Shown here one piece after another: positions 16,354 through 24,214 of a stretch of 28,484 nt of DNA. A program made the translations under genes and the position numbers. Origin of the DNA: CBFGRV01 sp965651265 (GTDB taxonomy: Bacteria; Bacteroidota; Rhodothermia; Rhodothermales; VXPQ01); the NCBI GenBank assembly GCA_965651265.1, contig CBFGRV010000038.1, positions 1 to 28,484 of the forward strand, given 5' to 3'. The notes under the pieces were generated by a model. That model saw only the letters and a list, made by a program, of their open reading frames with translations. It was not told where the DNA came from and searched no databases. The first letter of the stretch is position 1, and every line of letters begins with the position of its first letter.

Positions 16354-17376
16354 TTAGAGTCCGAGGCCAAGCGTGACCCGGTGCTGACCACCGAGCAATC
16401 CGAAATCCGAGTAGGCATAATCCATCCTTAGATCGGGGCGGATGAGGGGGACTTTCACCCCAAAGCCGAGCGTCCACGACTGCTCTGTCTCGTTCGCGAA
16501 TTTGTAGCCACCGCGCACGAAGAAGATGTCCTGGAAGCCGTACTCTAGCCCTGCATGCGCTCGTTCGGAGGCGTCCATCGCCTTCTGCCAGTCGATCACA
16601 GCGAGCAGGCTTCCCGCCGATGCCAATGCGACCGGCTTCGCCAACCCCACGCGATAGGTCAGTGGCAATCCGTAAGCTTCTTGAACGAAGGCGATCTGCG
16701 GGCCGAAGCTCGTGACGGTCATGCCGATGACCAGCCCCGAGAAAAGCCCTGTGAGTCCCGTCTCGTACTGGATGCCCACATCGACGGCCCAGCTACTCTC
16801 GGCGAACATGCCGGTGACCGGCCTCATCTGGATAAACTTGCCCGTGAGGCCGGCGCGAAGACGATTCGTGATGTACCGGGCGTAGCTCAGCCCGACGGCC
16901 ATGTCGATGCTGCGAAACGTCTCGCCGGTGCCCTCGGGCTGCAGCACGGTCCGCACCTTCATAGCATCGGTTTGAAGAACGACGGCCGAGAGGGCGAGGG
17001 CATCGTTCGAACTCAGGCGCATCGCCACACCCGCGAAAGACAGCCCGACATTGGCCGGATACTGGGTCTGACCCGCAACGACATCGAACCGCTCAACGTG
17101 GAGGAGGCCGGCCGGATTGTAGTAGGCGGCGGAGGCGTCGTTGACGCTGGCAATTACGGCATCACCCAGCGCTTCACCGCGGGCAGCTACCCCGATGCGG
17201 AGGAATGTGGCGGCAGCCATGCCCGGCTTGTCGGCGTACGTCTGGGCCTGCGCGTGCGTACCGGCGAGGAGCATGCACGCCAGGAGTCCGCACGACGTCA
17301 ACGCGCGCCGCACATGGCCCGCCAGGCCGCGTCCGGCATCCTTCTTCATCCGACCAGAAATCACGACACGTCTCAT
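16354..17376 (-). CDS. PorV/PorQ-family outer-membrane beta-barrel protein
   Basis: The 340-residue protein has a long signal region (ending GTHAQA) and the FadL-like barrel features of the PorV/PorQ family: FLRIGVAARGEALGDA, the hallmark NDASAAYYNPAGL (about 79-91), LSYARYITNRLRAGLTGKFI, and a C-terminal strand ending RVTLGLGL, as expected for an outer-membrane barrel. PorV shuttles T9SS cargo from the translocon to the surface attachment complex; PorQ-like relatives may bind particular cargo. Here it follows a secreted FlgD/FN3-type protein and precedes two T9SS cargo genes, so a dedicated role in their export or anchoring is likely. Its ATG (17376) overlaps the upstream stop as TGATG; a GTG directly before (17379) is possible. 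ATG 17346 would shorten the n-region. Confidence 0.85.
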   Translation of the reverse strand: MRRVVISGRMKKDAGRGLAGHVRRALTSCGLLACMLLAGTHAQAQTYADKPGMAAATFLRIGVAARGEALGDAVIASVNDASAAYYNPAGLLHVERFDVVAGQTQYPANVGLSFAGVAMRLSSNDALALSAVVLQTDAMKVRTVLQPEGTGETFRSIDMAVGLSYARYITNRLRAGLTGKFIQMRPVTGMFAESSWAVDVGIQYETGLTGLFSGLVIGMTVTSFGPQIAFVQEAYGLPLTYRVGLAKPVALASAGSLLAVIDWQKAMDASERAHAGLEYGFQDIFFVRGGYKFANETEQSWTLGFGVKVPLIRPDLRMDYAYSDFGLLGGQHRVTLGLGL

Positions 17377-19322
17377 CACTTCACGATGACAAATTTCCCG
17401 ATCTGCGGGGGCCGGCCCTCCGACTCCACGGTGAAGTAATACAGGCCACTCCCCACCGTGTGATTGTTGACGTTGAGCAGATTCCAGAAGGCCACGCCCG
17501 CCTTCGAACCGTTGCCGCGATGCTCGATCGTCTGGACGCGTTCACCCGTCAGGGTGTAGATGGTGATCGTGGCTTGCTCCGGCAGATTCATGAACGCGAT
17601 CCGCCGATCCACGTCGTACCACTCCGTCCTGCCCGGCTGCGTCGGATACTCCCAACGCGGGTTGCGCGAATAGTCGACATCGGCTCGATACGGGTTCGGC
17701 ACGACGTAGACCTCGTCAGCCTCCGATTCAGCCGTTGGGCCCGGAATGACGACCTGAACGGACAGACGCTGCGGCGTTTCGAGGGAGGGAATCACGACAT
17801 TCGCCGAGACCCGTTCAGGCATATCGAAGCTTGTTACCGCATACCAGTACCGCATGCCGTTGATGAGCCCGGTATCGGTGAATTCGTACTGAAGCCCGAC
17901 GTCGTGTCCCGCCCCGTTTATGAGGTCGAACGACGCGATTCGCGTCCAGGGGCCTTCGGGGCCGACGGTGCTGCGGTAGACGGCATATCCGTCAAAATCC
18001 TTTTGATTTCCGTCGTTGCGCGAGAAGTCGAGGAATTCCTCCGGGTTGATTCCGGTGTATTCGTCCCTCCACGTCCAATCGATGTGCACCATCTTGTCAC
18101 CCGGAGTCAGGACAAACCTGGGCGGCGGGGGTGGTGACGGCACCACATAACTGGCTTCTCTGAGGTTTATGGCCGCCTCGGCCTGAGCCCTCAGGTCCTG
18201 CCGGGAATCTCCAACAACGACCGCAACGGTGAACTTCAGCGTGTCGCCGGGCGCCACGGAGCCGAACGGCCCGCGTCCGATGATCGCCGCCGTACTGGCC
18301 GCGAGCTCCGGCGGCTGATCGGGCATGATCGTTCCGTCAGATATCCATCGGAATCGCTCGCCCTCATCCCGCGCGAACTGCTGCGTACCCCATCGGCGGA
18401 AAGACCAGGTCACGGTCGGATCGTCGATGGGTTTTGGCGTCTCCAGGATGATCCAGCCTAGAAAGGCCGGCTCCTCCATCGTTCCGTCCGGGCCACCGTC
18501 TCCGTCGCCCTGCCCCAAAAGCCCGATGTCCGGCTCATAGAACGTATAGTCATCGACGAAGATGGTATTCCGAAACTTGTCCTGACCGATGTGAGGGTCG
18601 GAATAGTGGCCGAAGTGAACATCCTCCCAGACCTTGTCACCATCGTTGATGACGAAGTAGTCGTAGAAGATGATTTTTTCGTAGAGGTAGAAGCTCCACC
18701 CGTAGGTCCGCTGGATGATTCGCGCGTTCAGCGGATTGTGGTCCTCCATGATGGAGGGCGAATTCGGCGTGCGCTGCGTGATGTAATAGTCGAAGTACTG
18801 GCTGATGTACTCCTGCTCCGCAAGCGGGATGTAATCGTCATGCAGCAGGGCGCGCTCATCGAATATCGGCACCATGTTGGGCCTGAGCCCGAGGACCTGC
18901 GAGTCGAATGACGAGCGCGTGTAGATAGTGTCGGCCGGATTGAACCGCGGCCAGAATTCGAACATCGCGCCGCGGCTTCCCGTCACGAACGACTCGTACG
19001 CTGCGCCGGTAGAGACGAGCGTGTCCCCGTCCACGATCGCTCCGACCCACGGACCGGCGAGCGCCAGCAATTCGTTTCGCGAACCGGGAGGATAGTTCAG
19101 GACGATCTGCCCGCTGACGCCGGGGATGTAGTGCGGATCGGACACGCCGTAGTTGGTGACCGTGACGTGGACGAGGTTGATGTTGTGCACCTTGAAATCC
19201 AGATTCGGCGGCGGGAACTGATCCTGGCCGAACCCGGACCTGGACACGAGCAACATGCCCACGAGGACGATGGCGGCCGGTCGAACTGCCTGCACGGATC
19301 TATGCTGCAACGGATACCTCAT
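17376..19322 (-). CDS. secreted FN3/FlgD-like-domain protein of a TonB receptor operon
   Basis: The 648-residue protein has a signal peptide (AAIVLVGMLLVSRSGFGQ). The N-terminal 390 residues form an unrecognised beta-rich domain with many aromatic residues and GDGDGGPDG (272-280), a possible calcium loop. An FN3-like domain lies at about 400-510 (PRFVLTPGDKMVHIDWTW...YRSTVGPEGPW...YWYAVTSFD). The end (538-648: VYVVPNPYRADVDY...ATITIYTLTGERVQTI...SGLYYFTVES...GKFVIVK) is FlgD-Ig/T9SS-like. This architecture is common beside TonB receptors and PorV/PorQ genes in Rhodothermota and relatives (general knowledge). Its start overlaps the TonB receptor stop by 4 bases (ATGA), so expression is coupled. 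It may be a surface partner of the receptor filling the role SusD has elsewhere, but it shows no SusD similarity. Confidence 0.75.
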   Translation of the reverse strand: MRYPLQHRSVQAVRPAAIVLVGMLLVSRSGFGQDQFPPPNLDFKVHNINLVHVTVTNYGVSDPHYIPGVSGQIVLNYPPGSRNELLALAGPWVGAIVDGDTLVSTGAAYESFVTGSRGAMFEFWPRFNPADTIYTRSSFDSQVLGLRPNMVPIFDERALLHDDYIPLAEQEYISQYFDYYITQRTPNSPSIMEDHNPLNARIIQRTYGWSFYLYEKIIFYDYFVINDGDKVWEDVHFGHYSDPHIGQDKFRNTIFVDDYTFYEPDIGLLGQGDGDGGPDGTMEEPAFLGWIILETPKPIDDPTVTWSFRRWGTQQFARDEGERFRWISDGTIMPDQPPELAASTAAIIGRGPFGSVAPGDTLKFTVAVVVGDSRQDLRAQAEAAINLREASYVVPSPPPPPRFVLTPGDKMVHIDWTWRDEYTGINPEEFLDFSRNDGNQKDFDGYAVYRSTVGPEGPWTRIASFDLINGAGHDVGLQYEFTDTGLINGMRYWYAVTSFDMPERVSANVVIPSLETPQRLSVQVVIPGPTAESEADEVYVVPNPYRADVDYSRNPRWEYPTQPGRTEWYDVDRRIAFMNLPEQATITIYTLTGERVQTIEHRGNGSKAGVAFWNLLNVNNHTVGSGLYYFTVESEGRPPQIGKFVIVK

Positions 19323-22063
19323 CGACTCTGCACATAGAATTTCAAACCCAGCCGGATGCGTCGTCCGGGACCGAACGTGCTGCTCGACCTCCGGAATAGC
19401 ACTTCGCGATAGGTGAGATAGCGGCTCGTTCCGCCGTCCAGATCGCCTAGATCGAGAAGCTCGCCGGTCCTGCGGTTGAACCCGCTGCTCCCGACGTTCA
19501 CGTTGCTGTAGTCAAGGAGATTGAGGATCTCACTGAAGACGGTGAATCGCGATGTCTTCAGGTAGAAGTCCTTGCTCAGTGTAAGGTCGATGTAGAATTG
19601 CAGCGGACCCGTGTTCGAATTCGGCTCGACGCGCAGAGCCCCCGGGATGATGGGCGTGTACGGGTAGCCGGACAGGACCTGACCGAGGACGCTGATCGAC
19701 ATGCCCTCCAGGGGTACCCCCAGGAGTCTCGGCTTGCGGCCGCGTGGGACGTGGACGTCCACGTAGACATTGGCCGTCTGGTTTACATCCCAGCCTACCC
19801 GCTGCTCTCGGACCGGCGGCGGAACGATGGATCCGCGTTCGAACTGATCGAGCGCCGTGAGGTCAAAGCCGCGAGCCAGCAGGTACGTGTAGTTGATCGT
19901 GGCGCCGACGTACCCGCTGTAGATCTTTCGGAGTTCGATCTCGAATCCGCGACTCGACCCGAAGCCGGTGTTCTCATAAATGACACGTGAGGGCACGGTG
20001 TCCGTATTTCGGAATCCGATCGACCCCGCAAAGTCGCGACCGTACAGCTTTGCGAGGAGCACCCAGTTCGGGACGAACTCCGTCTCGATTCCGACCTCAT
20101 AGGTCGATGACGTCCGTGGCCGGAGCCGTGGATTGCCGACGACATCCGACAGGAACGGACTTCGATAGAGCTCGCCGAAGGTCGGAAGCTGCGTGAAGAA
20201 CCCGTAGTTGAAAAACAGCTTCGTGTCCTTGTTGGCAGGGATCGACAGACCAAGGCGCGGGCTCCAGACGAACCGGTTCCGCTTGAAGGTGGTGACGCTG
20301 TCGCCGGTCGCGCGATTGAAGGCAATGATGAAATCCGGATCGTCCAGCGTGCTTCCGTGCCGGTAGAAATCCACGCGGACACCCAGATTCAAGTACATCC
20401 CCGCATACTCGATCTTATCCTGCATGTATGCGGATCCGTCCCACGGAATATCGCTGAAATACCAGCGCGTTCTGCCGTACTCCGGCCAGGGACCCGGAAG
20501 ACTATCGCGGCTTGGATGGAACGAGCCGTAATCCGTGATGCCGAGATAGTCGATTCGCTTTCCGGTAATATTTATCCCGGTCTTGAATTGGTGGACCCTC
20601 CCGATGTGTTTGGTCAGATCGAGGTCGATGTCGATTACATCGGCCTTGTAATCGGTCCAGTTCTGGCTGCTACCACTATCGATGAATCCGTCATTGTCCG
20701 AGTCGATTGGAATCTCCGGGCGCGCGTACTCGGATCGCGTTCGTGAGAAGTCGATGCGTCCCGGATCATTTCGGAGCACGGCGTCGATCTCTTCCATCGG
20801 AATGGCCTGCCCGAGCGTATCGAAGTACGTGCTGACAAACTGGAATGCATCGAGAGGTGACGCCAGGTCCAGCAGGCCCGAGTGGGACTTGCTTCGCGAG
20901 TAGCCGGCACTCAGCTGAATGAATGCATTCCAGGGCAGCGTCTGGGTAAAGATGGTCGTGATCCTTCGAGTGTGATCCGTTGAAATCGGCAGATTCTCCG
21001 CGTTCCGGATCCAGGACCAGTTAAAGCTCTTCGACGCCGATCGCGAATCGCGATACGTTACCTTGGCCCGGAATCCCTTCAGCGAGTAATCGAGCCCGCC
21101 ACTGAAGGCGTACTCCGACCGCTGCCGGTTGGGTATCGAGAAGAGGCCGAAGTCGGTGCGGCCGTATCCACCGCCAATTCGTTGGTGCGTGTCGTCTAGC
21201 GTGCCGTTGAGAGAGATATTGAACCCGGTGCGGCCAGGTACGCCGAGGAGTCTCAGCGGCTCGAAGGGTCCGCTCAATCCAAGATATCCGTACGTATACG
21301 ACGTGGATACATCAGCCGGAAAGATTTCGTCCGTCTTCGTAACGGCCTCTACAGAATAGTAATCTCGACCACGTTTCGTGATGATGTTGATGATGCCACT
21401 TTGAGCGTTTCCGTATTCTGCATCAAATCCACCCGTGATGATTTCCACCTCTTCGATCTGATTGAGATCGACCTGGAATGCATTCACCCCGGTAACCGGG
21501 TTGTTCGCCGGGACGCCATCGATGAGATAGAGAACTTCGTCTCCTCGGCCACCTCGAATGTGGATGTTCTCATCTGATGCGACGACGCCCGTCTGCAGTC
21601 GCATCAGGTCCTGTACATTTGTGATGGCGGGGATGCGCTCGATTTCTTCGCTCGTAATGAGCTTCGCACTACTCGTCACTTCGACGTTGACGGCCTGGCG
21701 CTCCGCGACGATCATCACCTCTCCTCCCTCGATGGTCTCCACGCGGAGTTCGAAATTGAGCTCGGTGACCCGGTCGATGGAGACCCGCACGTCGGTCATG
21801 GTGACCCGCTCATAGCCGATCATCGACGCCGAGACGGAATAGACACCCGGCGGAACACGCACGATGCGGAACCCTCCGTCCACGTCGACGGCTGCGCCGA
21901 GCGGGGTGCCCTCGACGATGACGTTGGCACCGATGAGCGGCTCGCCCGTCTCGGCGTCTCTGACCGTACCGCGAATCTCCCCTTCTTGCACGACGGCAGC
22001 ATGGCTCGCGGCGGCCGCAGCGGCCAGCATCACGACGACCAGCATGAGCCGGCGAATCATCAT
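19319..22063 (-). CDS. TonB-dependent outer-membrane receptor with carboxypeptidase-regulatory-like N-terminal domain
   Basis: From ATG 22063 the protein has 914 residues with a signal peptide (MMIRRLMLVVVMLAAAAAASHA). Residues about 28-105 are a CarboxypepD_reg-like domain (GEIRGTVRDAETGEPLIGANV...DVDGGFRIVRVPPGVYSV). The plug follows at about 130-235 (LMRLQTGVV, IHIRGGRGDEVLYLIDGVP, DLNQIEEVEIITGGFDAEYGNAQSGIINIITK), then a 22-strand-type barrel. A SusC-like role, TonB-driven import of oligosaccharides or other ligands, is expected. No SusD neighbour is present. GTG 22114 and ATG 22090 are possible longer starts; 22063 gives the cleanest signal. It lies directly after the Ig/GATase-like lipoprotein and overlaps the FN3/FlgD-like gene. 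Confidence 0.92.
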   Translation of the reverse strand: MMIRRLMLVVVMLAAAAAASHAAVVQEGEIRGTVRDAETGEPLIGANVIVEGTPLGAAVDVDGGFRIVRVPPGVYSVSASMIGYERVTMTDVRVSIDRVTELNFELRVETIEGGEVMIVAERQAVNVEVTSSAKLITSEEIERIPAITNVQDLMRLQTGVVASDENIHIRGGRGDEVLYLIDGVPANNPVTGVNAFQVDLNQIEEVEIITGGFDAEYGNAQSGIINIITKRGRDYYSVEAVTKTDEIFPADVSTSYTYGYLGLSGPFEPLRLLGVPGRTGFNISLNGTLDDTHQRIGGGYGRTDFGLFSIPNRQRSEYAFSGGLDYSLKGFRAKVTYRDSRSASKSFNWSWIRNAENLPISTDHTRRITTIFTQTLPWNAFIQLSAGYSRSKSHSGLLDLASPLDAFQFVSTYFDTLGQAIPMEEIDAVLRNDPGRIDFSRTRSEYARPEIPIDSDNDGFIDSGSSQNWTDYKADVIDIDLDLTKHIGRVHQFKTGINITGKRIDYLGITDYGSFHPSRDSLPGPWPEYGRTRWYFSDIPWDGSAYMQDKIEYAGMYLNLGVRVDFYRHGSTLDDPDFIIAFNRATGDSVTTFKRNRFVWSPRLGLSIPANKDTKLFFNYGFFTQLPTFGELYRSPFLSDVVGNPRLRPRTSSTYEVGIETEFVPNWVLLAKLYGRDFAGSIGFRNTDTVPSRVIYENTGFGSSRGFEIELRKIYSGYVGATINYTYLLARGFDLTALDQFERGSIVPPPVREQRVGWDVNQTANVYVDVHVPRGRKPRLLGVPLEGMSISVLGQVLSGYPYTPIIPGALRVEPNSNTGPLQFYIDLTLSKDFYLKTSRFTVFSEILNLLDYSNVNVGSSGFNRRTGELLDLGDLDGGTSRYLTYREVLFRRSSSTFGPGRRIRLGLKFYVQSR

Positions 22064-22116
22064 CGCGACTGAACCCGGGCGGTACGTCATATTTAGCGCT
22101 CGCACGATTCCCACGG

Positions 22117-23592
22117 TCAGAAATAGAAACTCGAATCCATGAAGGCACGGATCTCCGTAATTAGCTTCCTCCCCGCCTCGGGCGTCAGGAACGACATCGG
22201 AAATCCGAGGAAGACCACGCGGTACTGGGGATTCTGATAGGACAGGGCAACCACCAGCCCATCAAGGTGCTGCGAGTCCTCGTCCGCCGCCACGTAGGTC
22301 AGGAAAGGCTCCGCAAAAGGACCGGGGCTCGAGATATCCGTCACCCGGTAGAGGCCGTCGCGGAACACGAAAAGCTTGCTCAGATCCACTTCCAGAGTAT
22401 CTCCGTCGGATGTGGCCACGGCCCGCATCTTGGCATCCTGGATCGTGCGATGTGCGCTCACGTGGAGGATTTCCCTGACGAAATCTCCGTAGATCCAGGC
22501 ACTGTCTGCGACCGCCTGGTTGTTATTGAATCGGACCAACACGTCCCATCCCGACAGCACGAGCCTGCCGCCGGTACGAACGTAATCCGTTAGAATCGTC
22601 CGGTACTCGACGAGAGGCGACTCGCGCCAGTTGTCACTGTGCCAGAGCACGTGATGGTACTGACCCAGCAGTTCGCGCGTGAGCGGACCGTCCGTGACGA
22701 GATCCCATGTGTCGTAGGAGATTTCACCCATGGCGTGGCGGTACCACTCGTCCACTGCTTCGTCGGTGGGCCGCTCGGTGCCACCATTGTCATCGAGAGT
22801 CGCGTCGACAATCAGCCAATCGAGATGGTGGGTAGGCTCGATCAGCTCCAGATCGAACTCGACAGGCGTCTCCTCGATGATGTACGTATCGTCCTGTGAT
22901 CGAATCGCCACGCGATGCGTCCCCCCGAGAGGGCGCTTGAGAAGATCCGGCGTGATGACGAAGGAGGTATCCGTCTGCCATGGGCTCCACTCGCCGTCGT
23001 CGACGCGCAGCGAGTATCCACGAATCCATCCGTCCACGTCGGTCGCGGTGAAATAGATGCCGACCCCCCTCCACGCCGGCGAGCTTTCCGGTGCCACGAA
23101 GACTTTCGTGCCGGGCTTGGGATAATAGAGGAAGGTTTCCGGCGGGATGCCTTGCCTGGTGTAGAGCGTGCGCGTATCCCCGACCGGATCGATGGCGCCC
23201 TGGTTATCGATGGCCCTGACCAGAATTCGCTGCCGGTTCACCACATCCGACGATTCGAAGGGGATGATCATCGTTTCGTCCGCGGTCACGAACGGATCAT
23301 GAACCACCGAATCCCCCTGCGTCTCGTGGTAGGTCACCCAGGAGACTTCAAAGCCCGAGATGTAGCCGTCGGGATCCTGGCCCGTCCAGCTCATTTCGAC
23401 GAGCGGCGAATACAGGTTGTCCGCGTCGTTGGGGGGCGGCACGTTGGCAATGGACGTTGTGGGCGGCGTGTTGTCCATTGGCTGCCCCCCGAGCGAGGTT
23501 AACTCATCGCACGCCTGCAAGCCCACGAGCGCTGCAATGGCCAGGCCGGCCGTTGCATACTTTTTCATCTGGCACTGGAGCGATCGGCTCAT
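22117..23592 (-). CDS. lipoprotein with Ig-like repeats and a C-terminal GATase/ThuA-like domain
   Basis: From ATG 23592 the protein has 491 residues; ATG 23568 would give a compact lipoprotein signal (MKKYATAGLAIAALVGLQAC). After the lipidated Cys, two Ig/FN3-like segments follow: about 42-150 (DNTPPTTSIANVPPP...MSWTGQDPDGYISGFEVSW) and 150-255 (PPETFLYYPKPGT...FTATDVDGWIRGYSL). Residues about 258-490 (DWLIVDATLDDNGG...HVLWHSDNWRESPLVEYRTILTDYVRTGGRLVLSGWDVL) look like a class I glutamine-amidotransferase-like fold without an obvious catalytic Cys triad, probably a binding domain. It is coupled to the small lipoprotein before it by a TGATG overlap and precedes the TonB receptor, so it is a candidate surface or periplasmic accessory of the receptor. 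Function unknown. Confidence 0.75.
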   Translation of the reverse strand: MSRSLQCQMKKYATAGLAIAALVGLQACDELTSLGGQPMDNTPPTTSIANVPPPNDADNLYSPLVEMSWTGQDPDGYISGFEVSWVTYHETQGDSVVHDPFVTADETMIIPFESSDVVNRQRILVRAIDNQGAIDPVGDTRTLYTRQGIPPETFLYYPKPGTKVFVAPESSPAWRGVGIYFTATDVDGWIRGYSLRVDDGEWSPWQTDTSFVITPDLLKRPLGGTHRVAIRSQDDTYIIEETPVEFDLELIEPTHHLDWLIVDATLDDNGGTERPTDEAVDEWYRHAMGEISYDTWDLVTDGPLTRELLGQYHHVLWHSDNWRESPLVEYRTILTDYVRTGGRLVLSGWDVLVRFNNNQAVADSAWIYGDFVREILHVSAHRTIQDAKMRAVATSDGDTLEVDLSKLFVFRDGLYRVTDISSPGPFAEPFLTYVAADEDSQHLDGLVVALSYQNPQYRVVFLGFPMSFLTPEAGRKLITEIRAFMDSSFYF

Positions 23593-24197
23593 CACTGCGG
23601 GCCCTCCACGGAGTAACTATCTGCGTGAGCCAGAAAGATGAATTCGTCACCCAGCCGGTAAAGCGCCTTGTGCACTGCGATCGTGAGGTGCACAACGGTG
23701 GTTTGTCCCTCCAGAACGGTGATGGGTTCGACTACCTCCACGACGGTCCCTGCCCCCATTCCGGTTCGGCGAAGGGGGTAGGTCTTATCATTGATCTTGA
23801 CCCATTCGGGGGGTGACATCTCAAAAATCAGCCGGTCATATTCCAGCGGCGCCACGGGAGAATAGGCGATCTGCACGGGCGCGCCTGCCCCGGATATATC
23901 GAGCAGGTTGACGGAGACCAGGCTGTCCAGGCTGAACATGAATTGGTCCGGGTGCTGGAAGATCTCCGCGTAGGTCGTGTCGCTGTAGAGGCGGAAATCA
24001 CGCGTGACCACCACGAGGCTGTCCCCCGGCTGCGCAGGATAATCGGACGGCATTTCGTAGCGGAGAATGACCTGCACCAGGCCAGGCTCCGTCAGATCCG
24101 TGACCTTCGTCATGTCGCAGCTCGCCAGCGCGAGTGAGGCGGCCAGGACGGCCAGGACCCCACTAAGTGAGCGTATTCGTTTACCGTGTCGTTCCAC
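23592..24197 (-). CDS. small lipoprotein, DUF4382-like
   Basis: The 201-residue protein starts at GTG 24197 with AGGAG 4 bases upstream (24202-24206). A lipoprotein signal ends at LALASC (Cys27). The body is a single beta-rich domain with the pattern of DUF4382-like proteins: GLVQVILRYEMPS near the start, a 'VSVNLLDISG' strand, 'EYDRLIFEM', and a final 'VHLTIAVHKALYRLGDEFIFLA'. No catalytic motif is visible. It lies between the phytase-like lipoprotein (17 bp) and the Ig/GATase-like lipoprotein, which it overlaps by one base, so the three lipoproteins and the TonB receptor form one transcription unit. The family match is tentative. The gene is certain from frame, ribosome site and signal. Confidence 0.75.
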   Translation of the reverse strand: MERHGKRIRSLSGVLAVLAASLALASCDMTKVTDLTEPGLVQVILRYEMPSDYPAQPGDSLVVVTRDFRLYSDTTYAEIFQHPDQFMFSLDSLVSVNLLDISGAGAPVQIAYSPVAPLEYDRLIFEMSPPEWVKINDKTYPLRRTGMGAGTVVEVVEPITVLEGQTTVVHLTIAVHKALYRLGDEFIFLAHADSYSVEGPQ

Positions 24198-24201
24198 TTC
24201 G

Positions 24202-24206
24202 CTCCT
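24202..24206 (-). promoter_or_regulatory. ribosome binding site (AGGAG) supporting a GTG start
   Basis: AGGAG on the minus strand ends 4 bases before GTG 24197, and no ATG follows before the lipoprotein signal, so the GTG start is well supported. Confidence 0.5.
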
Positions 24207-24214
24207 GACGATTC

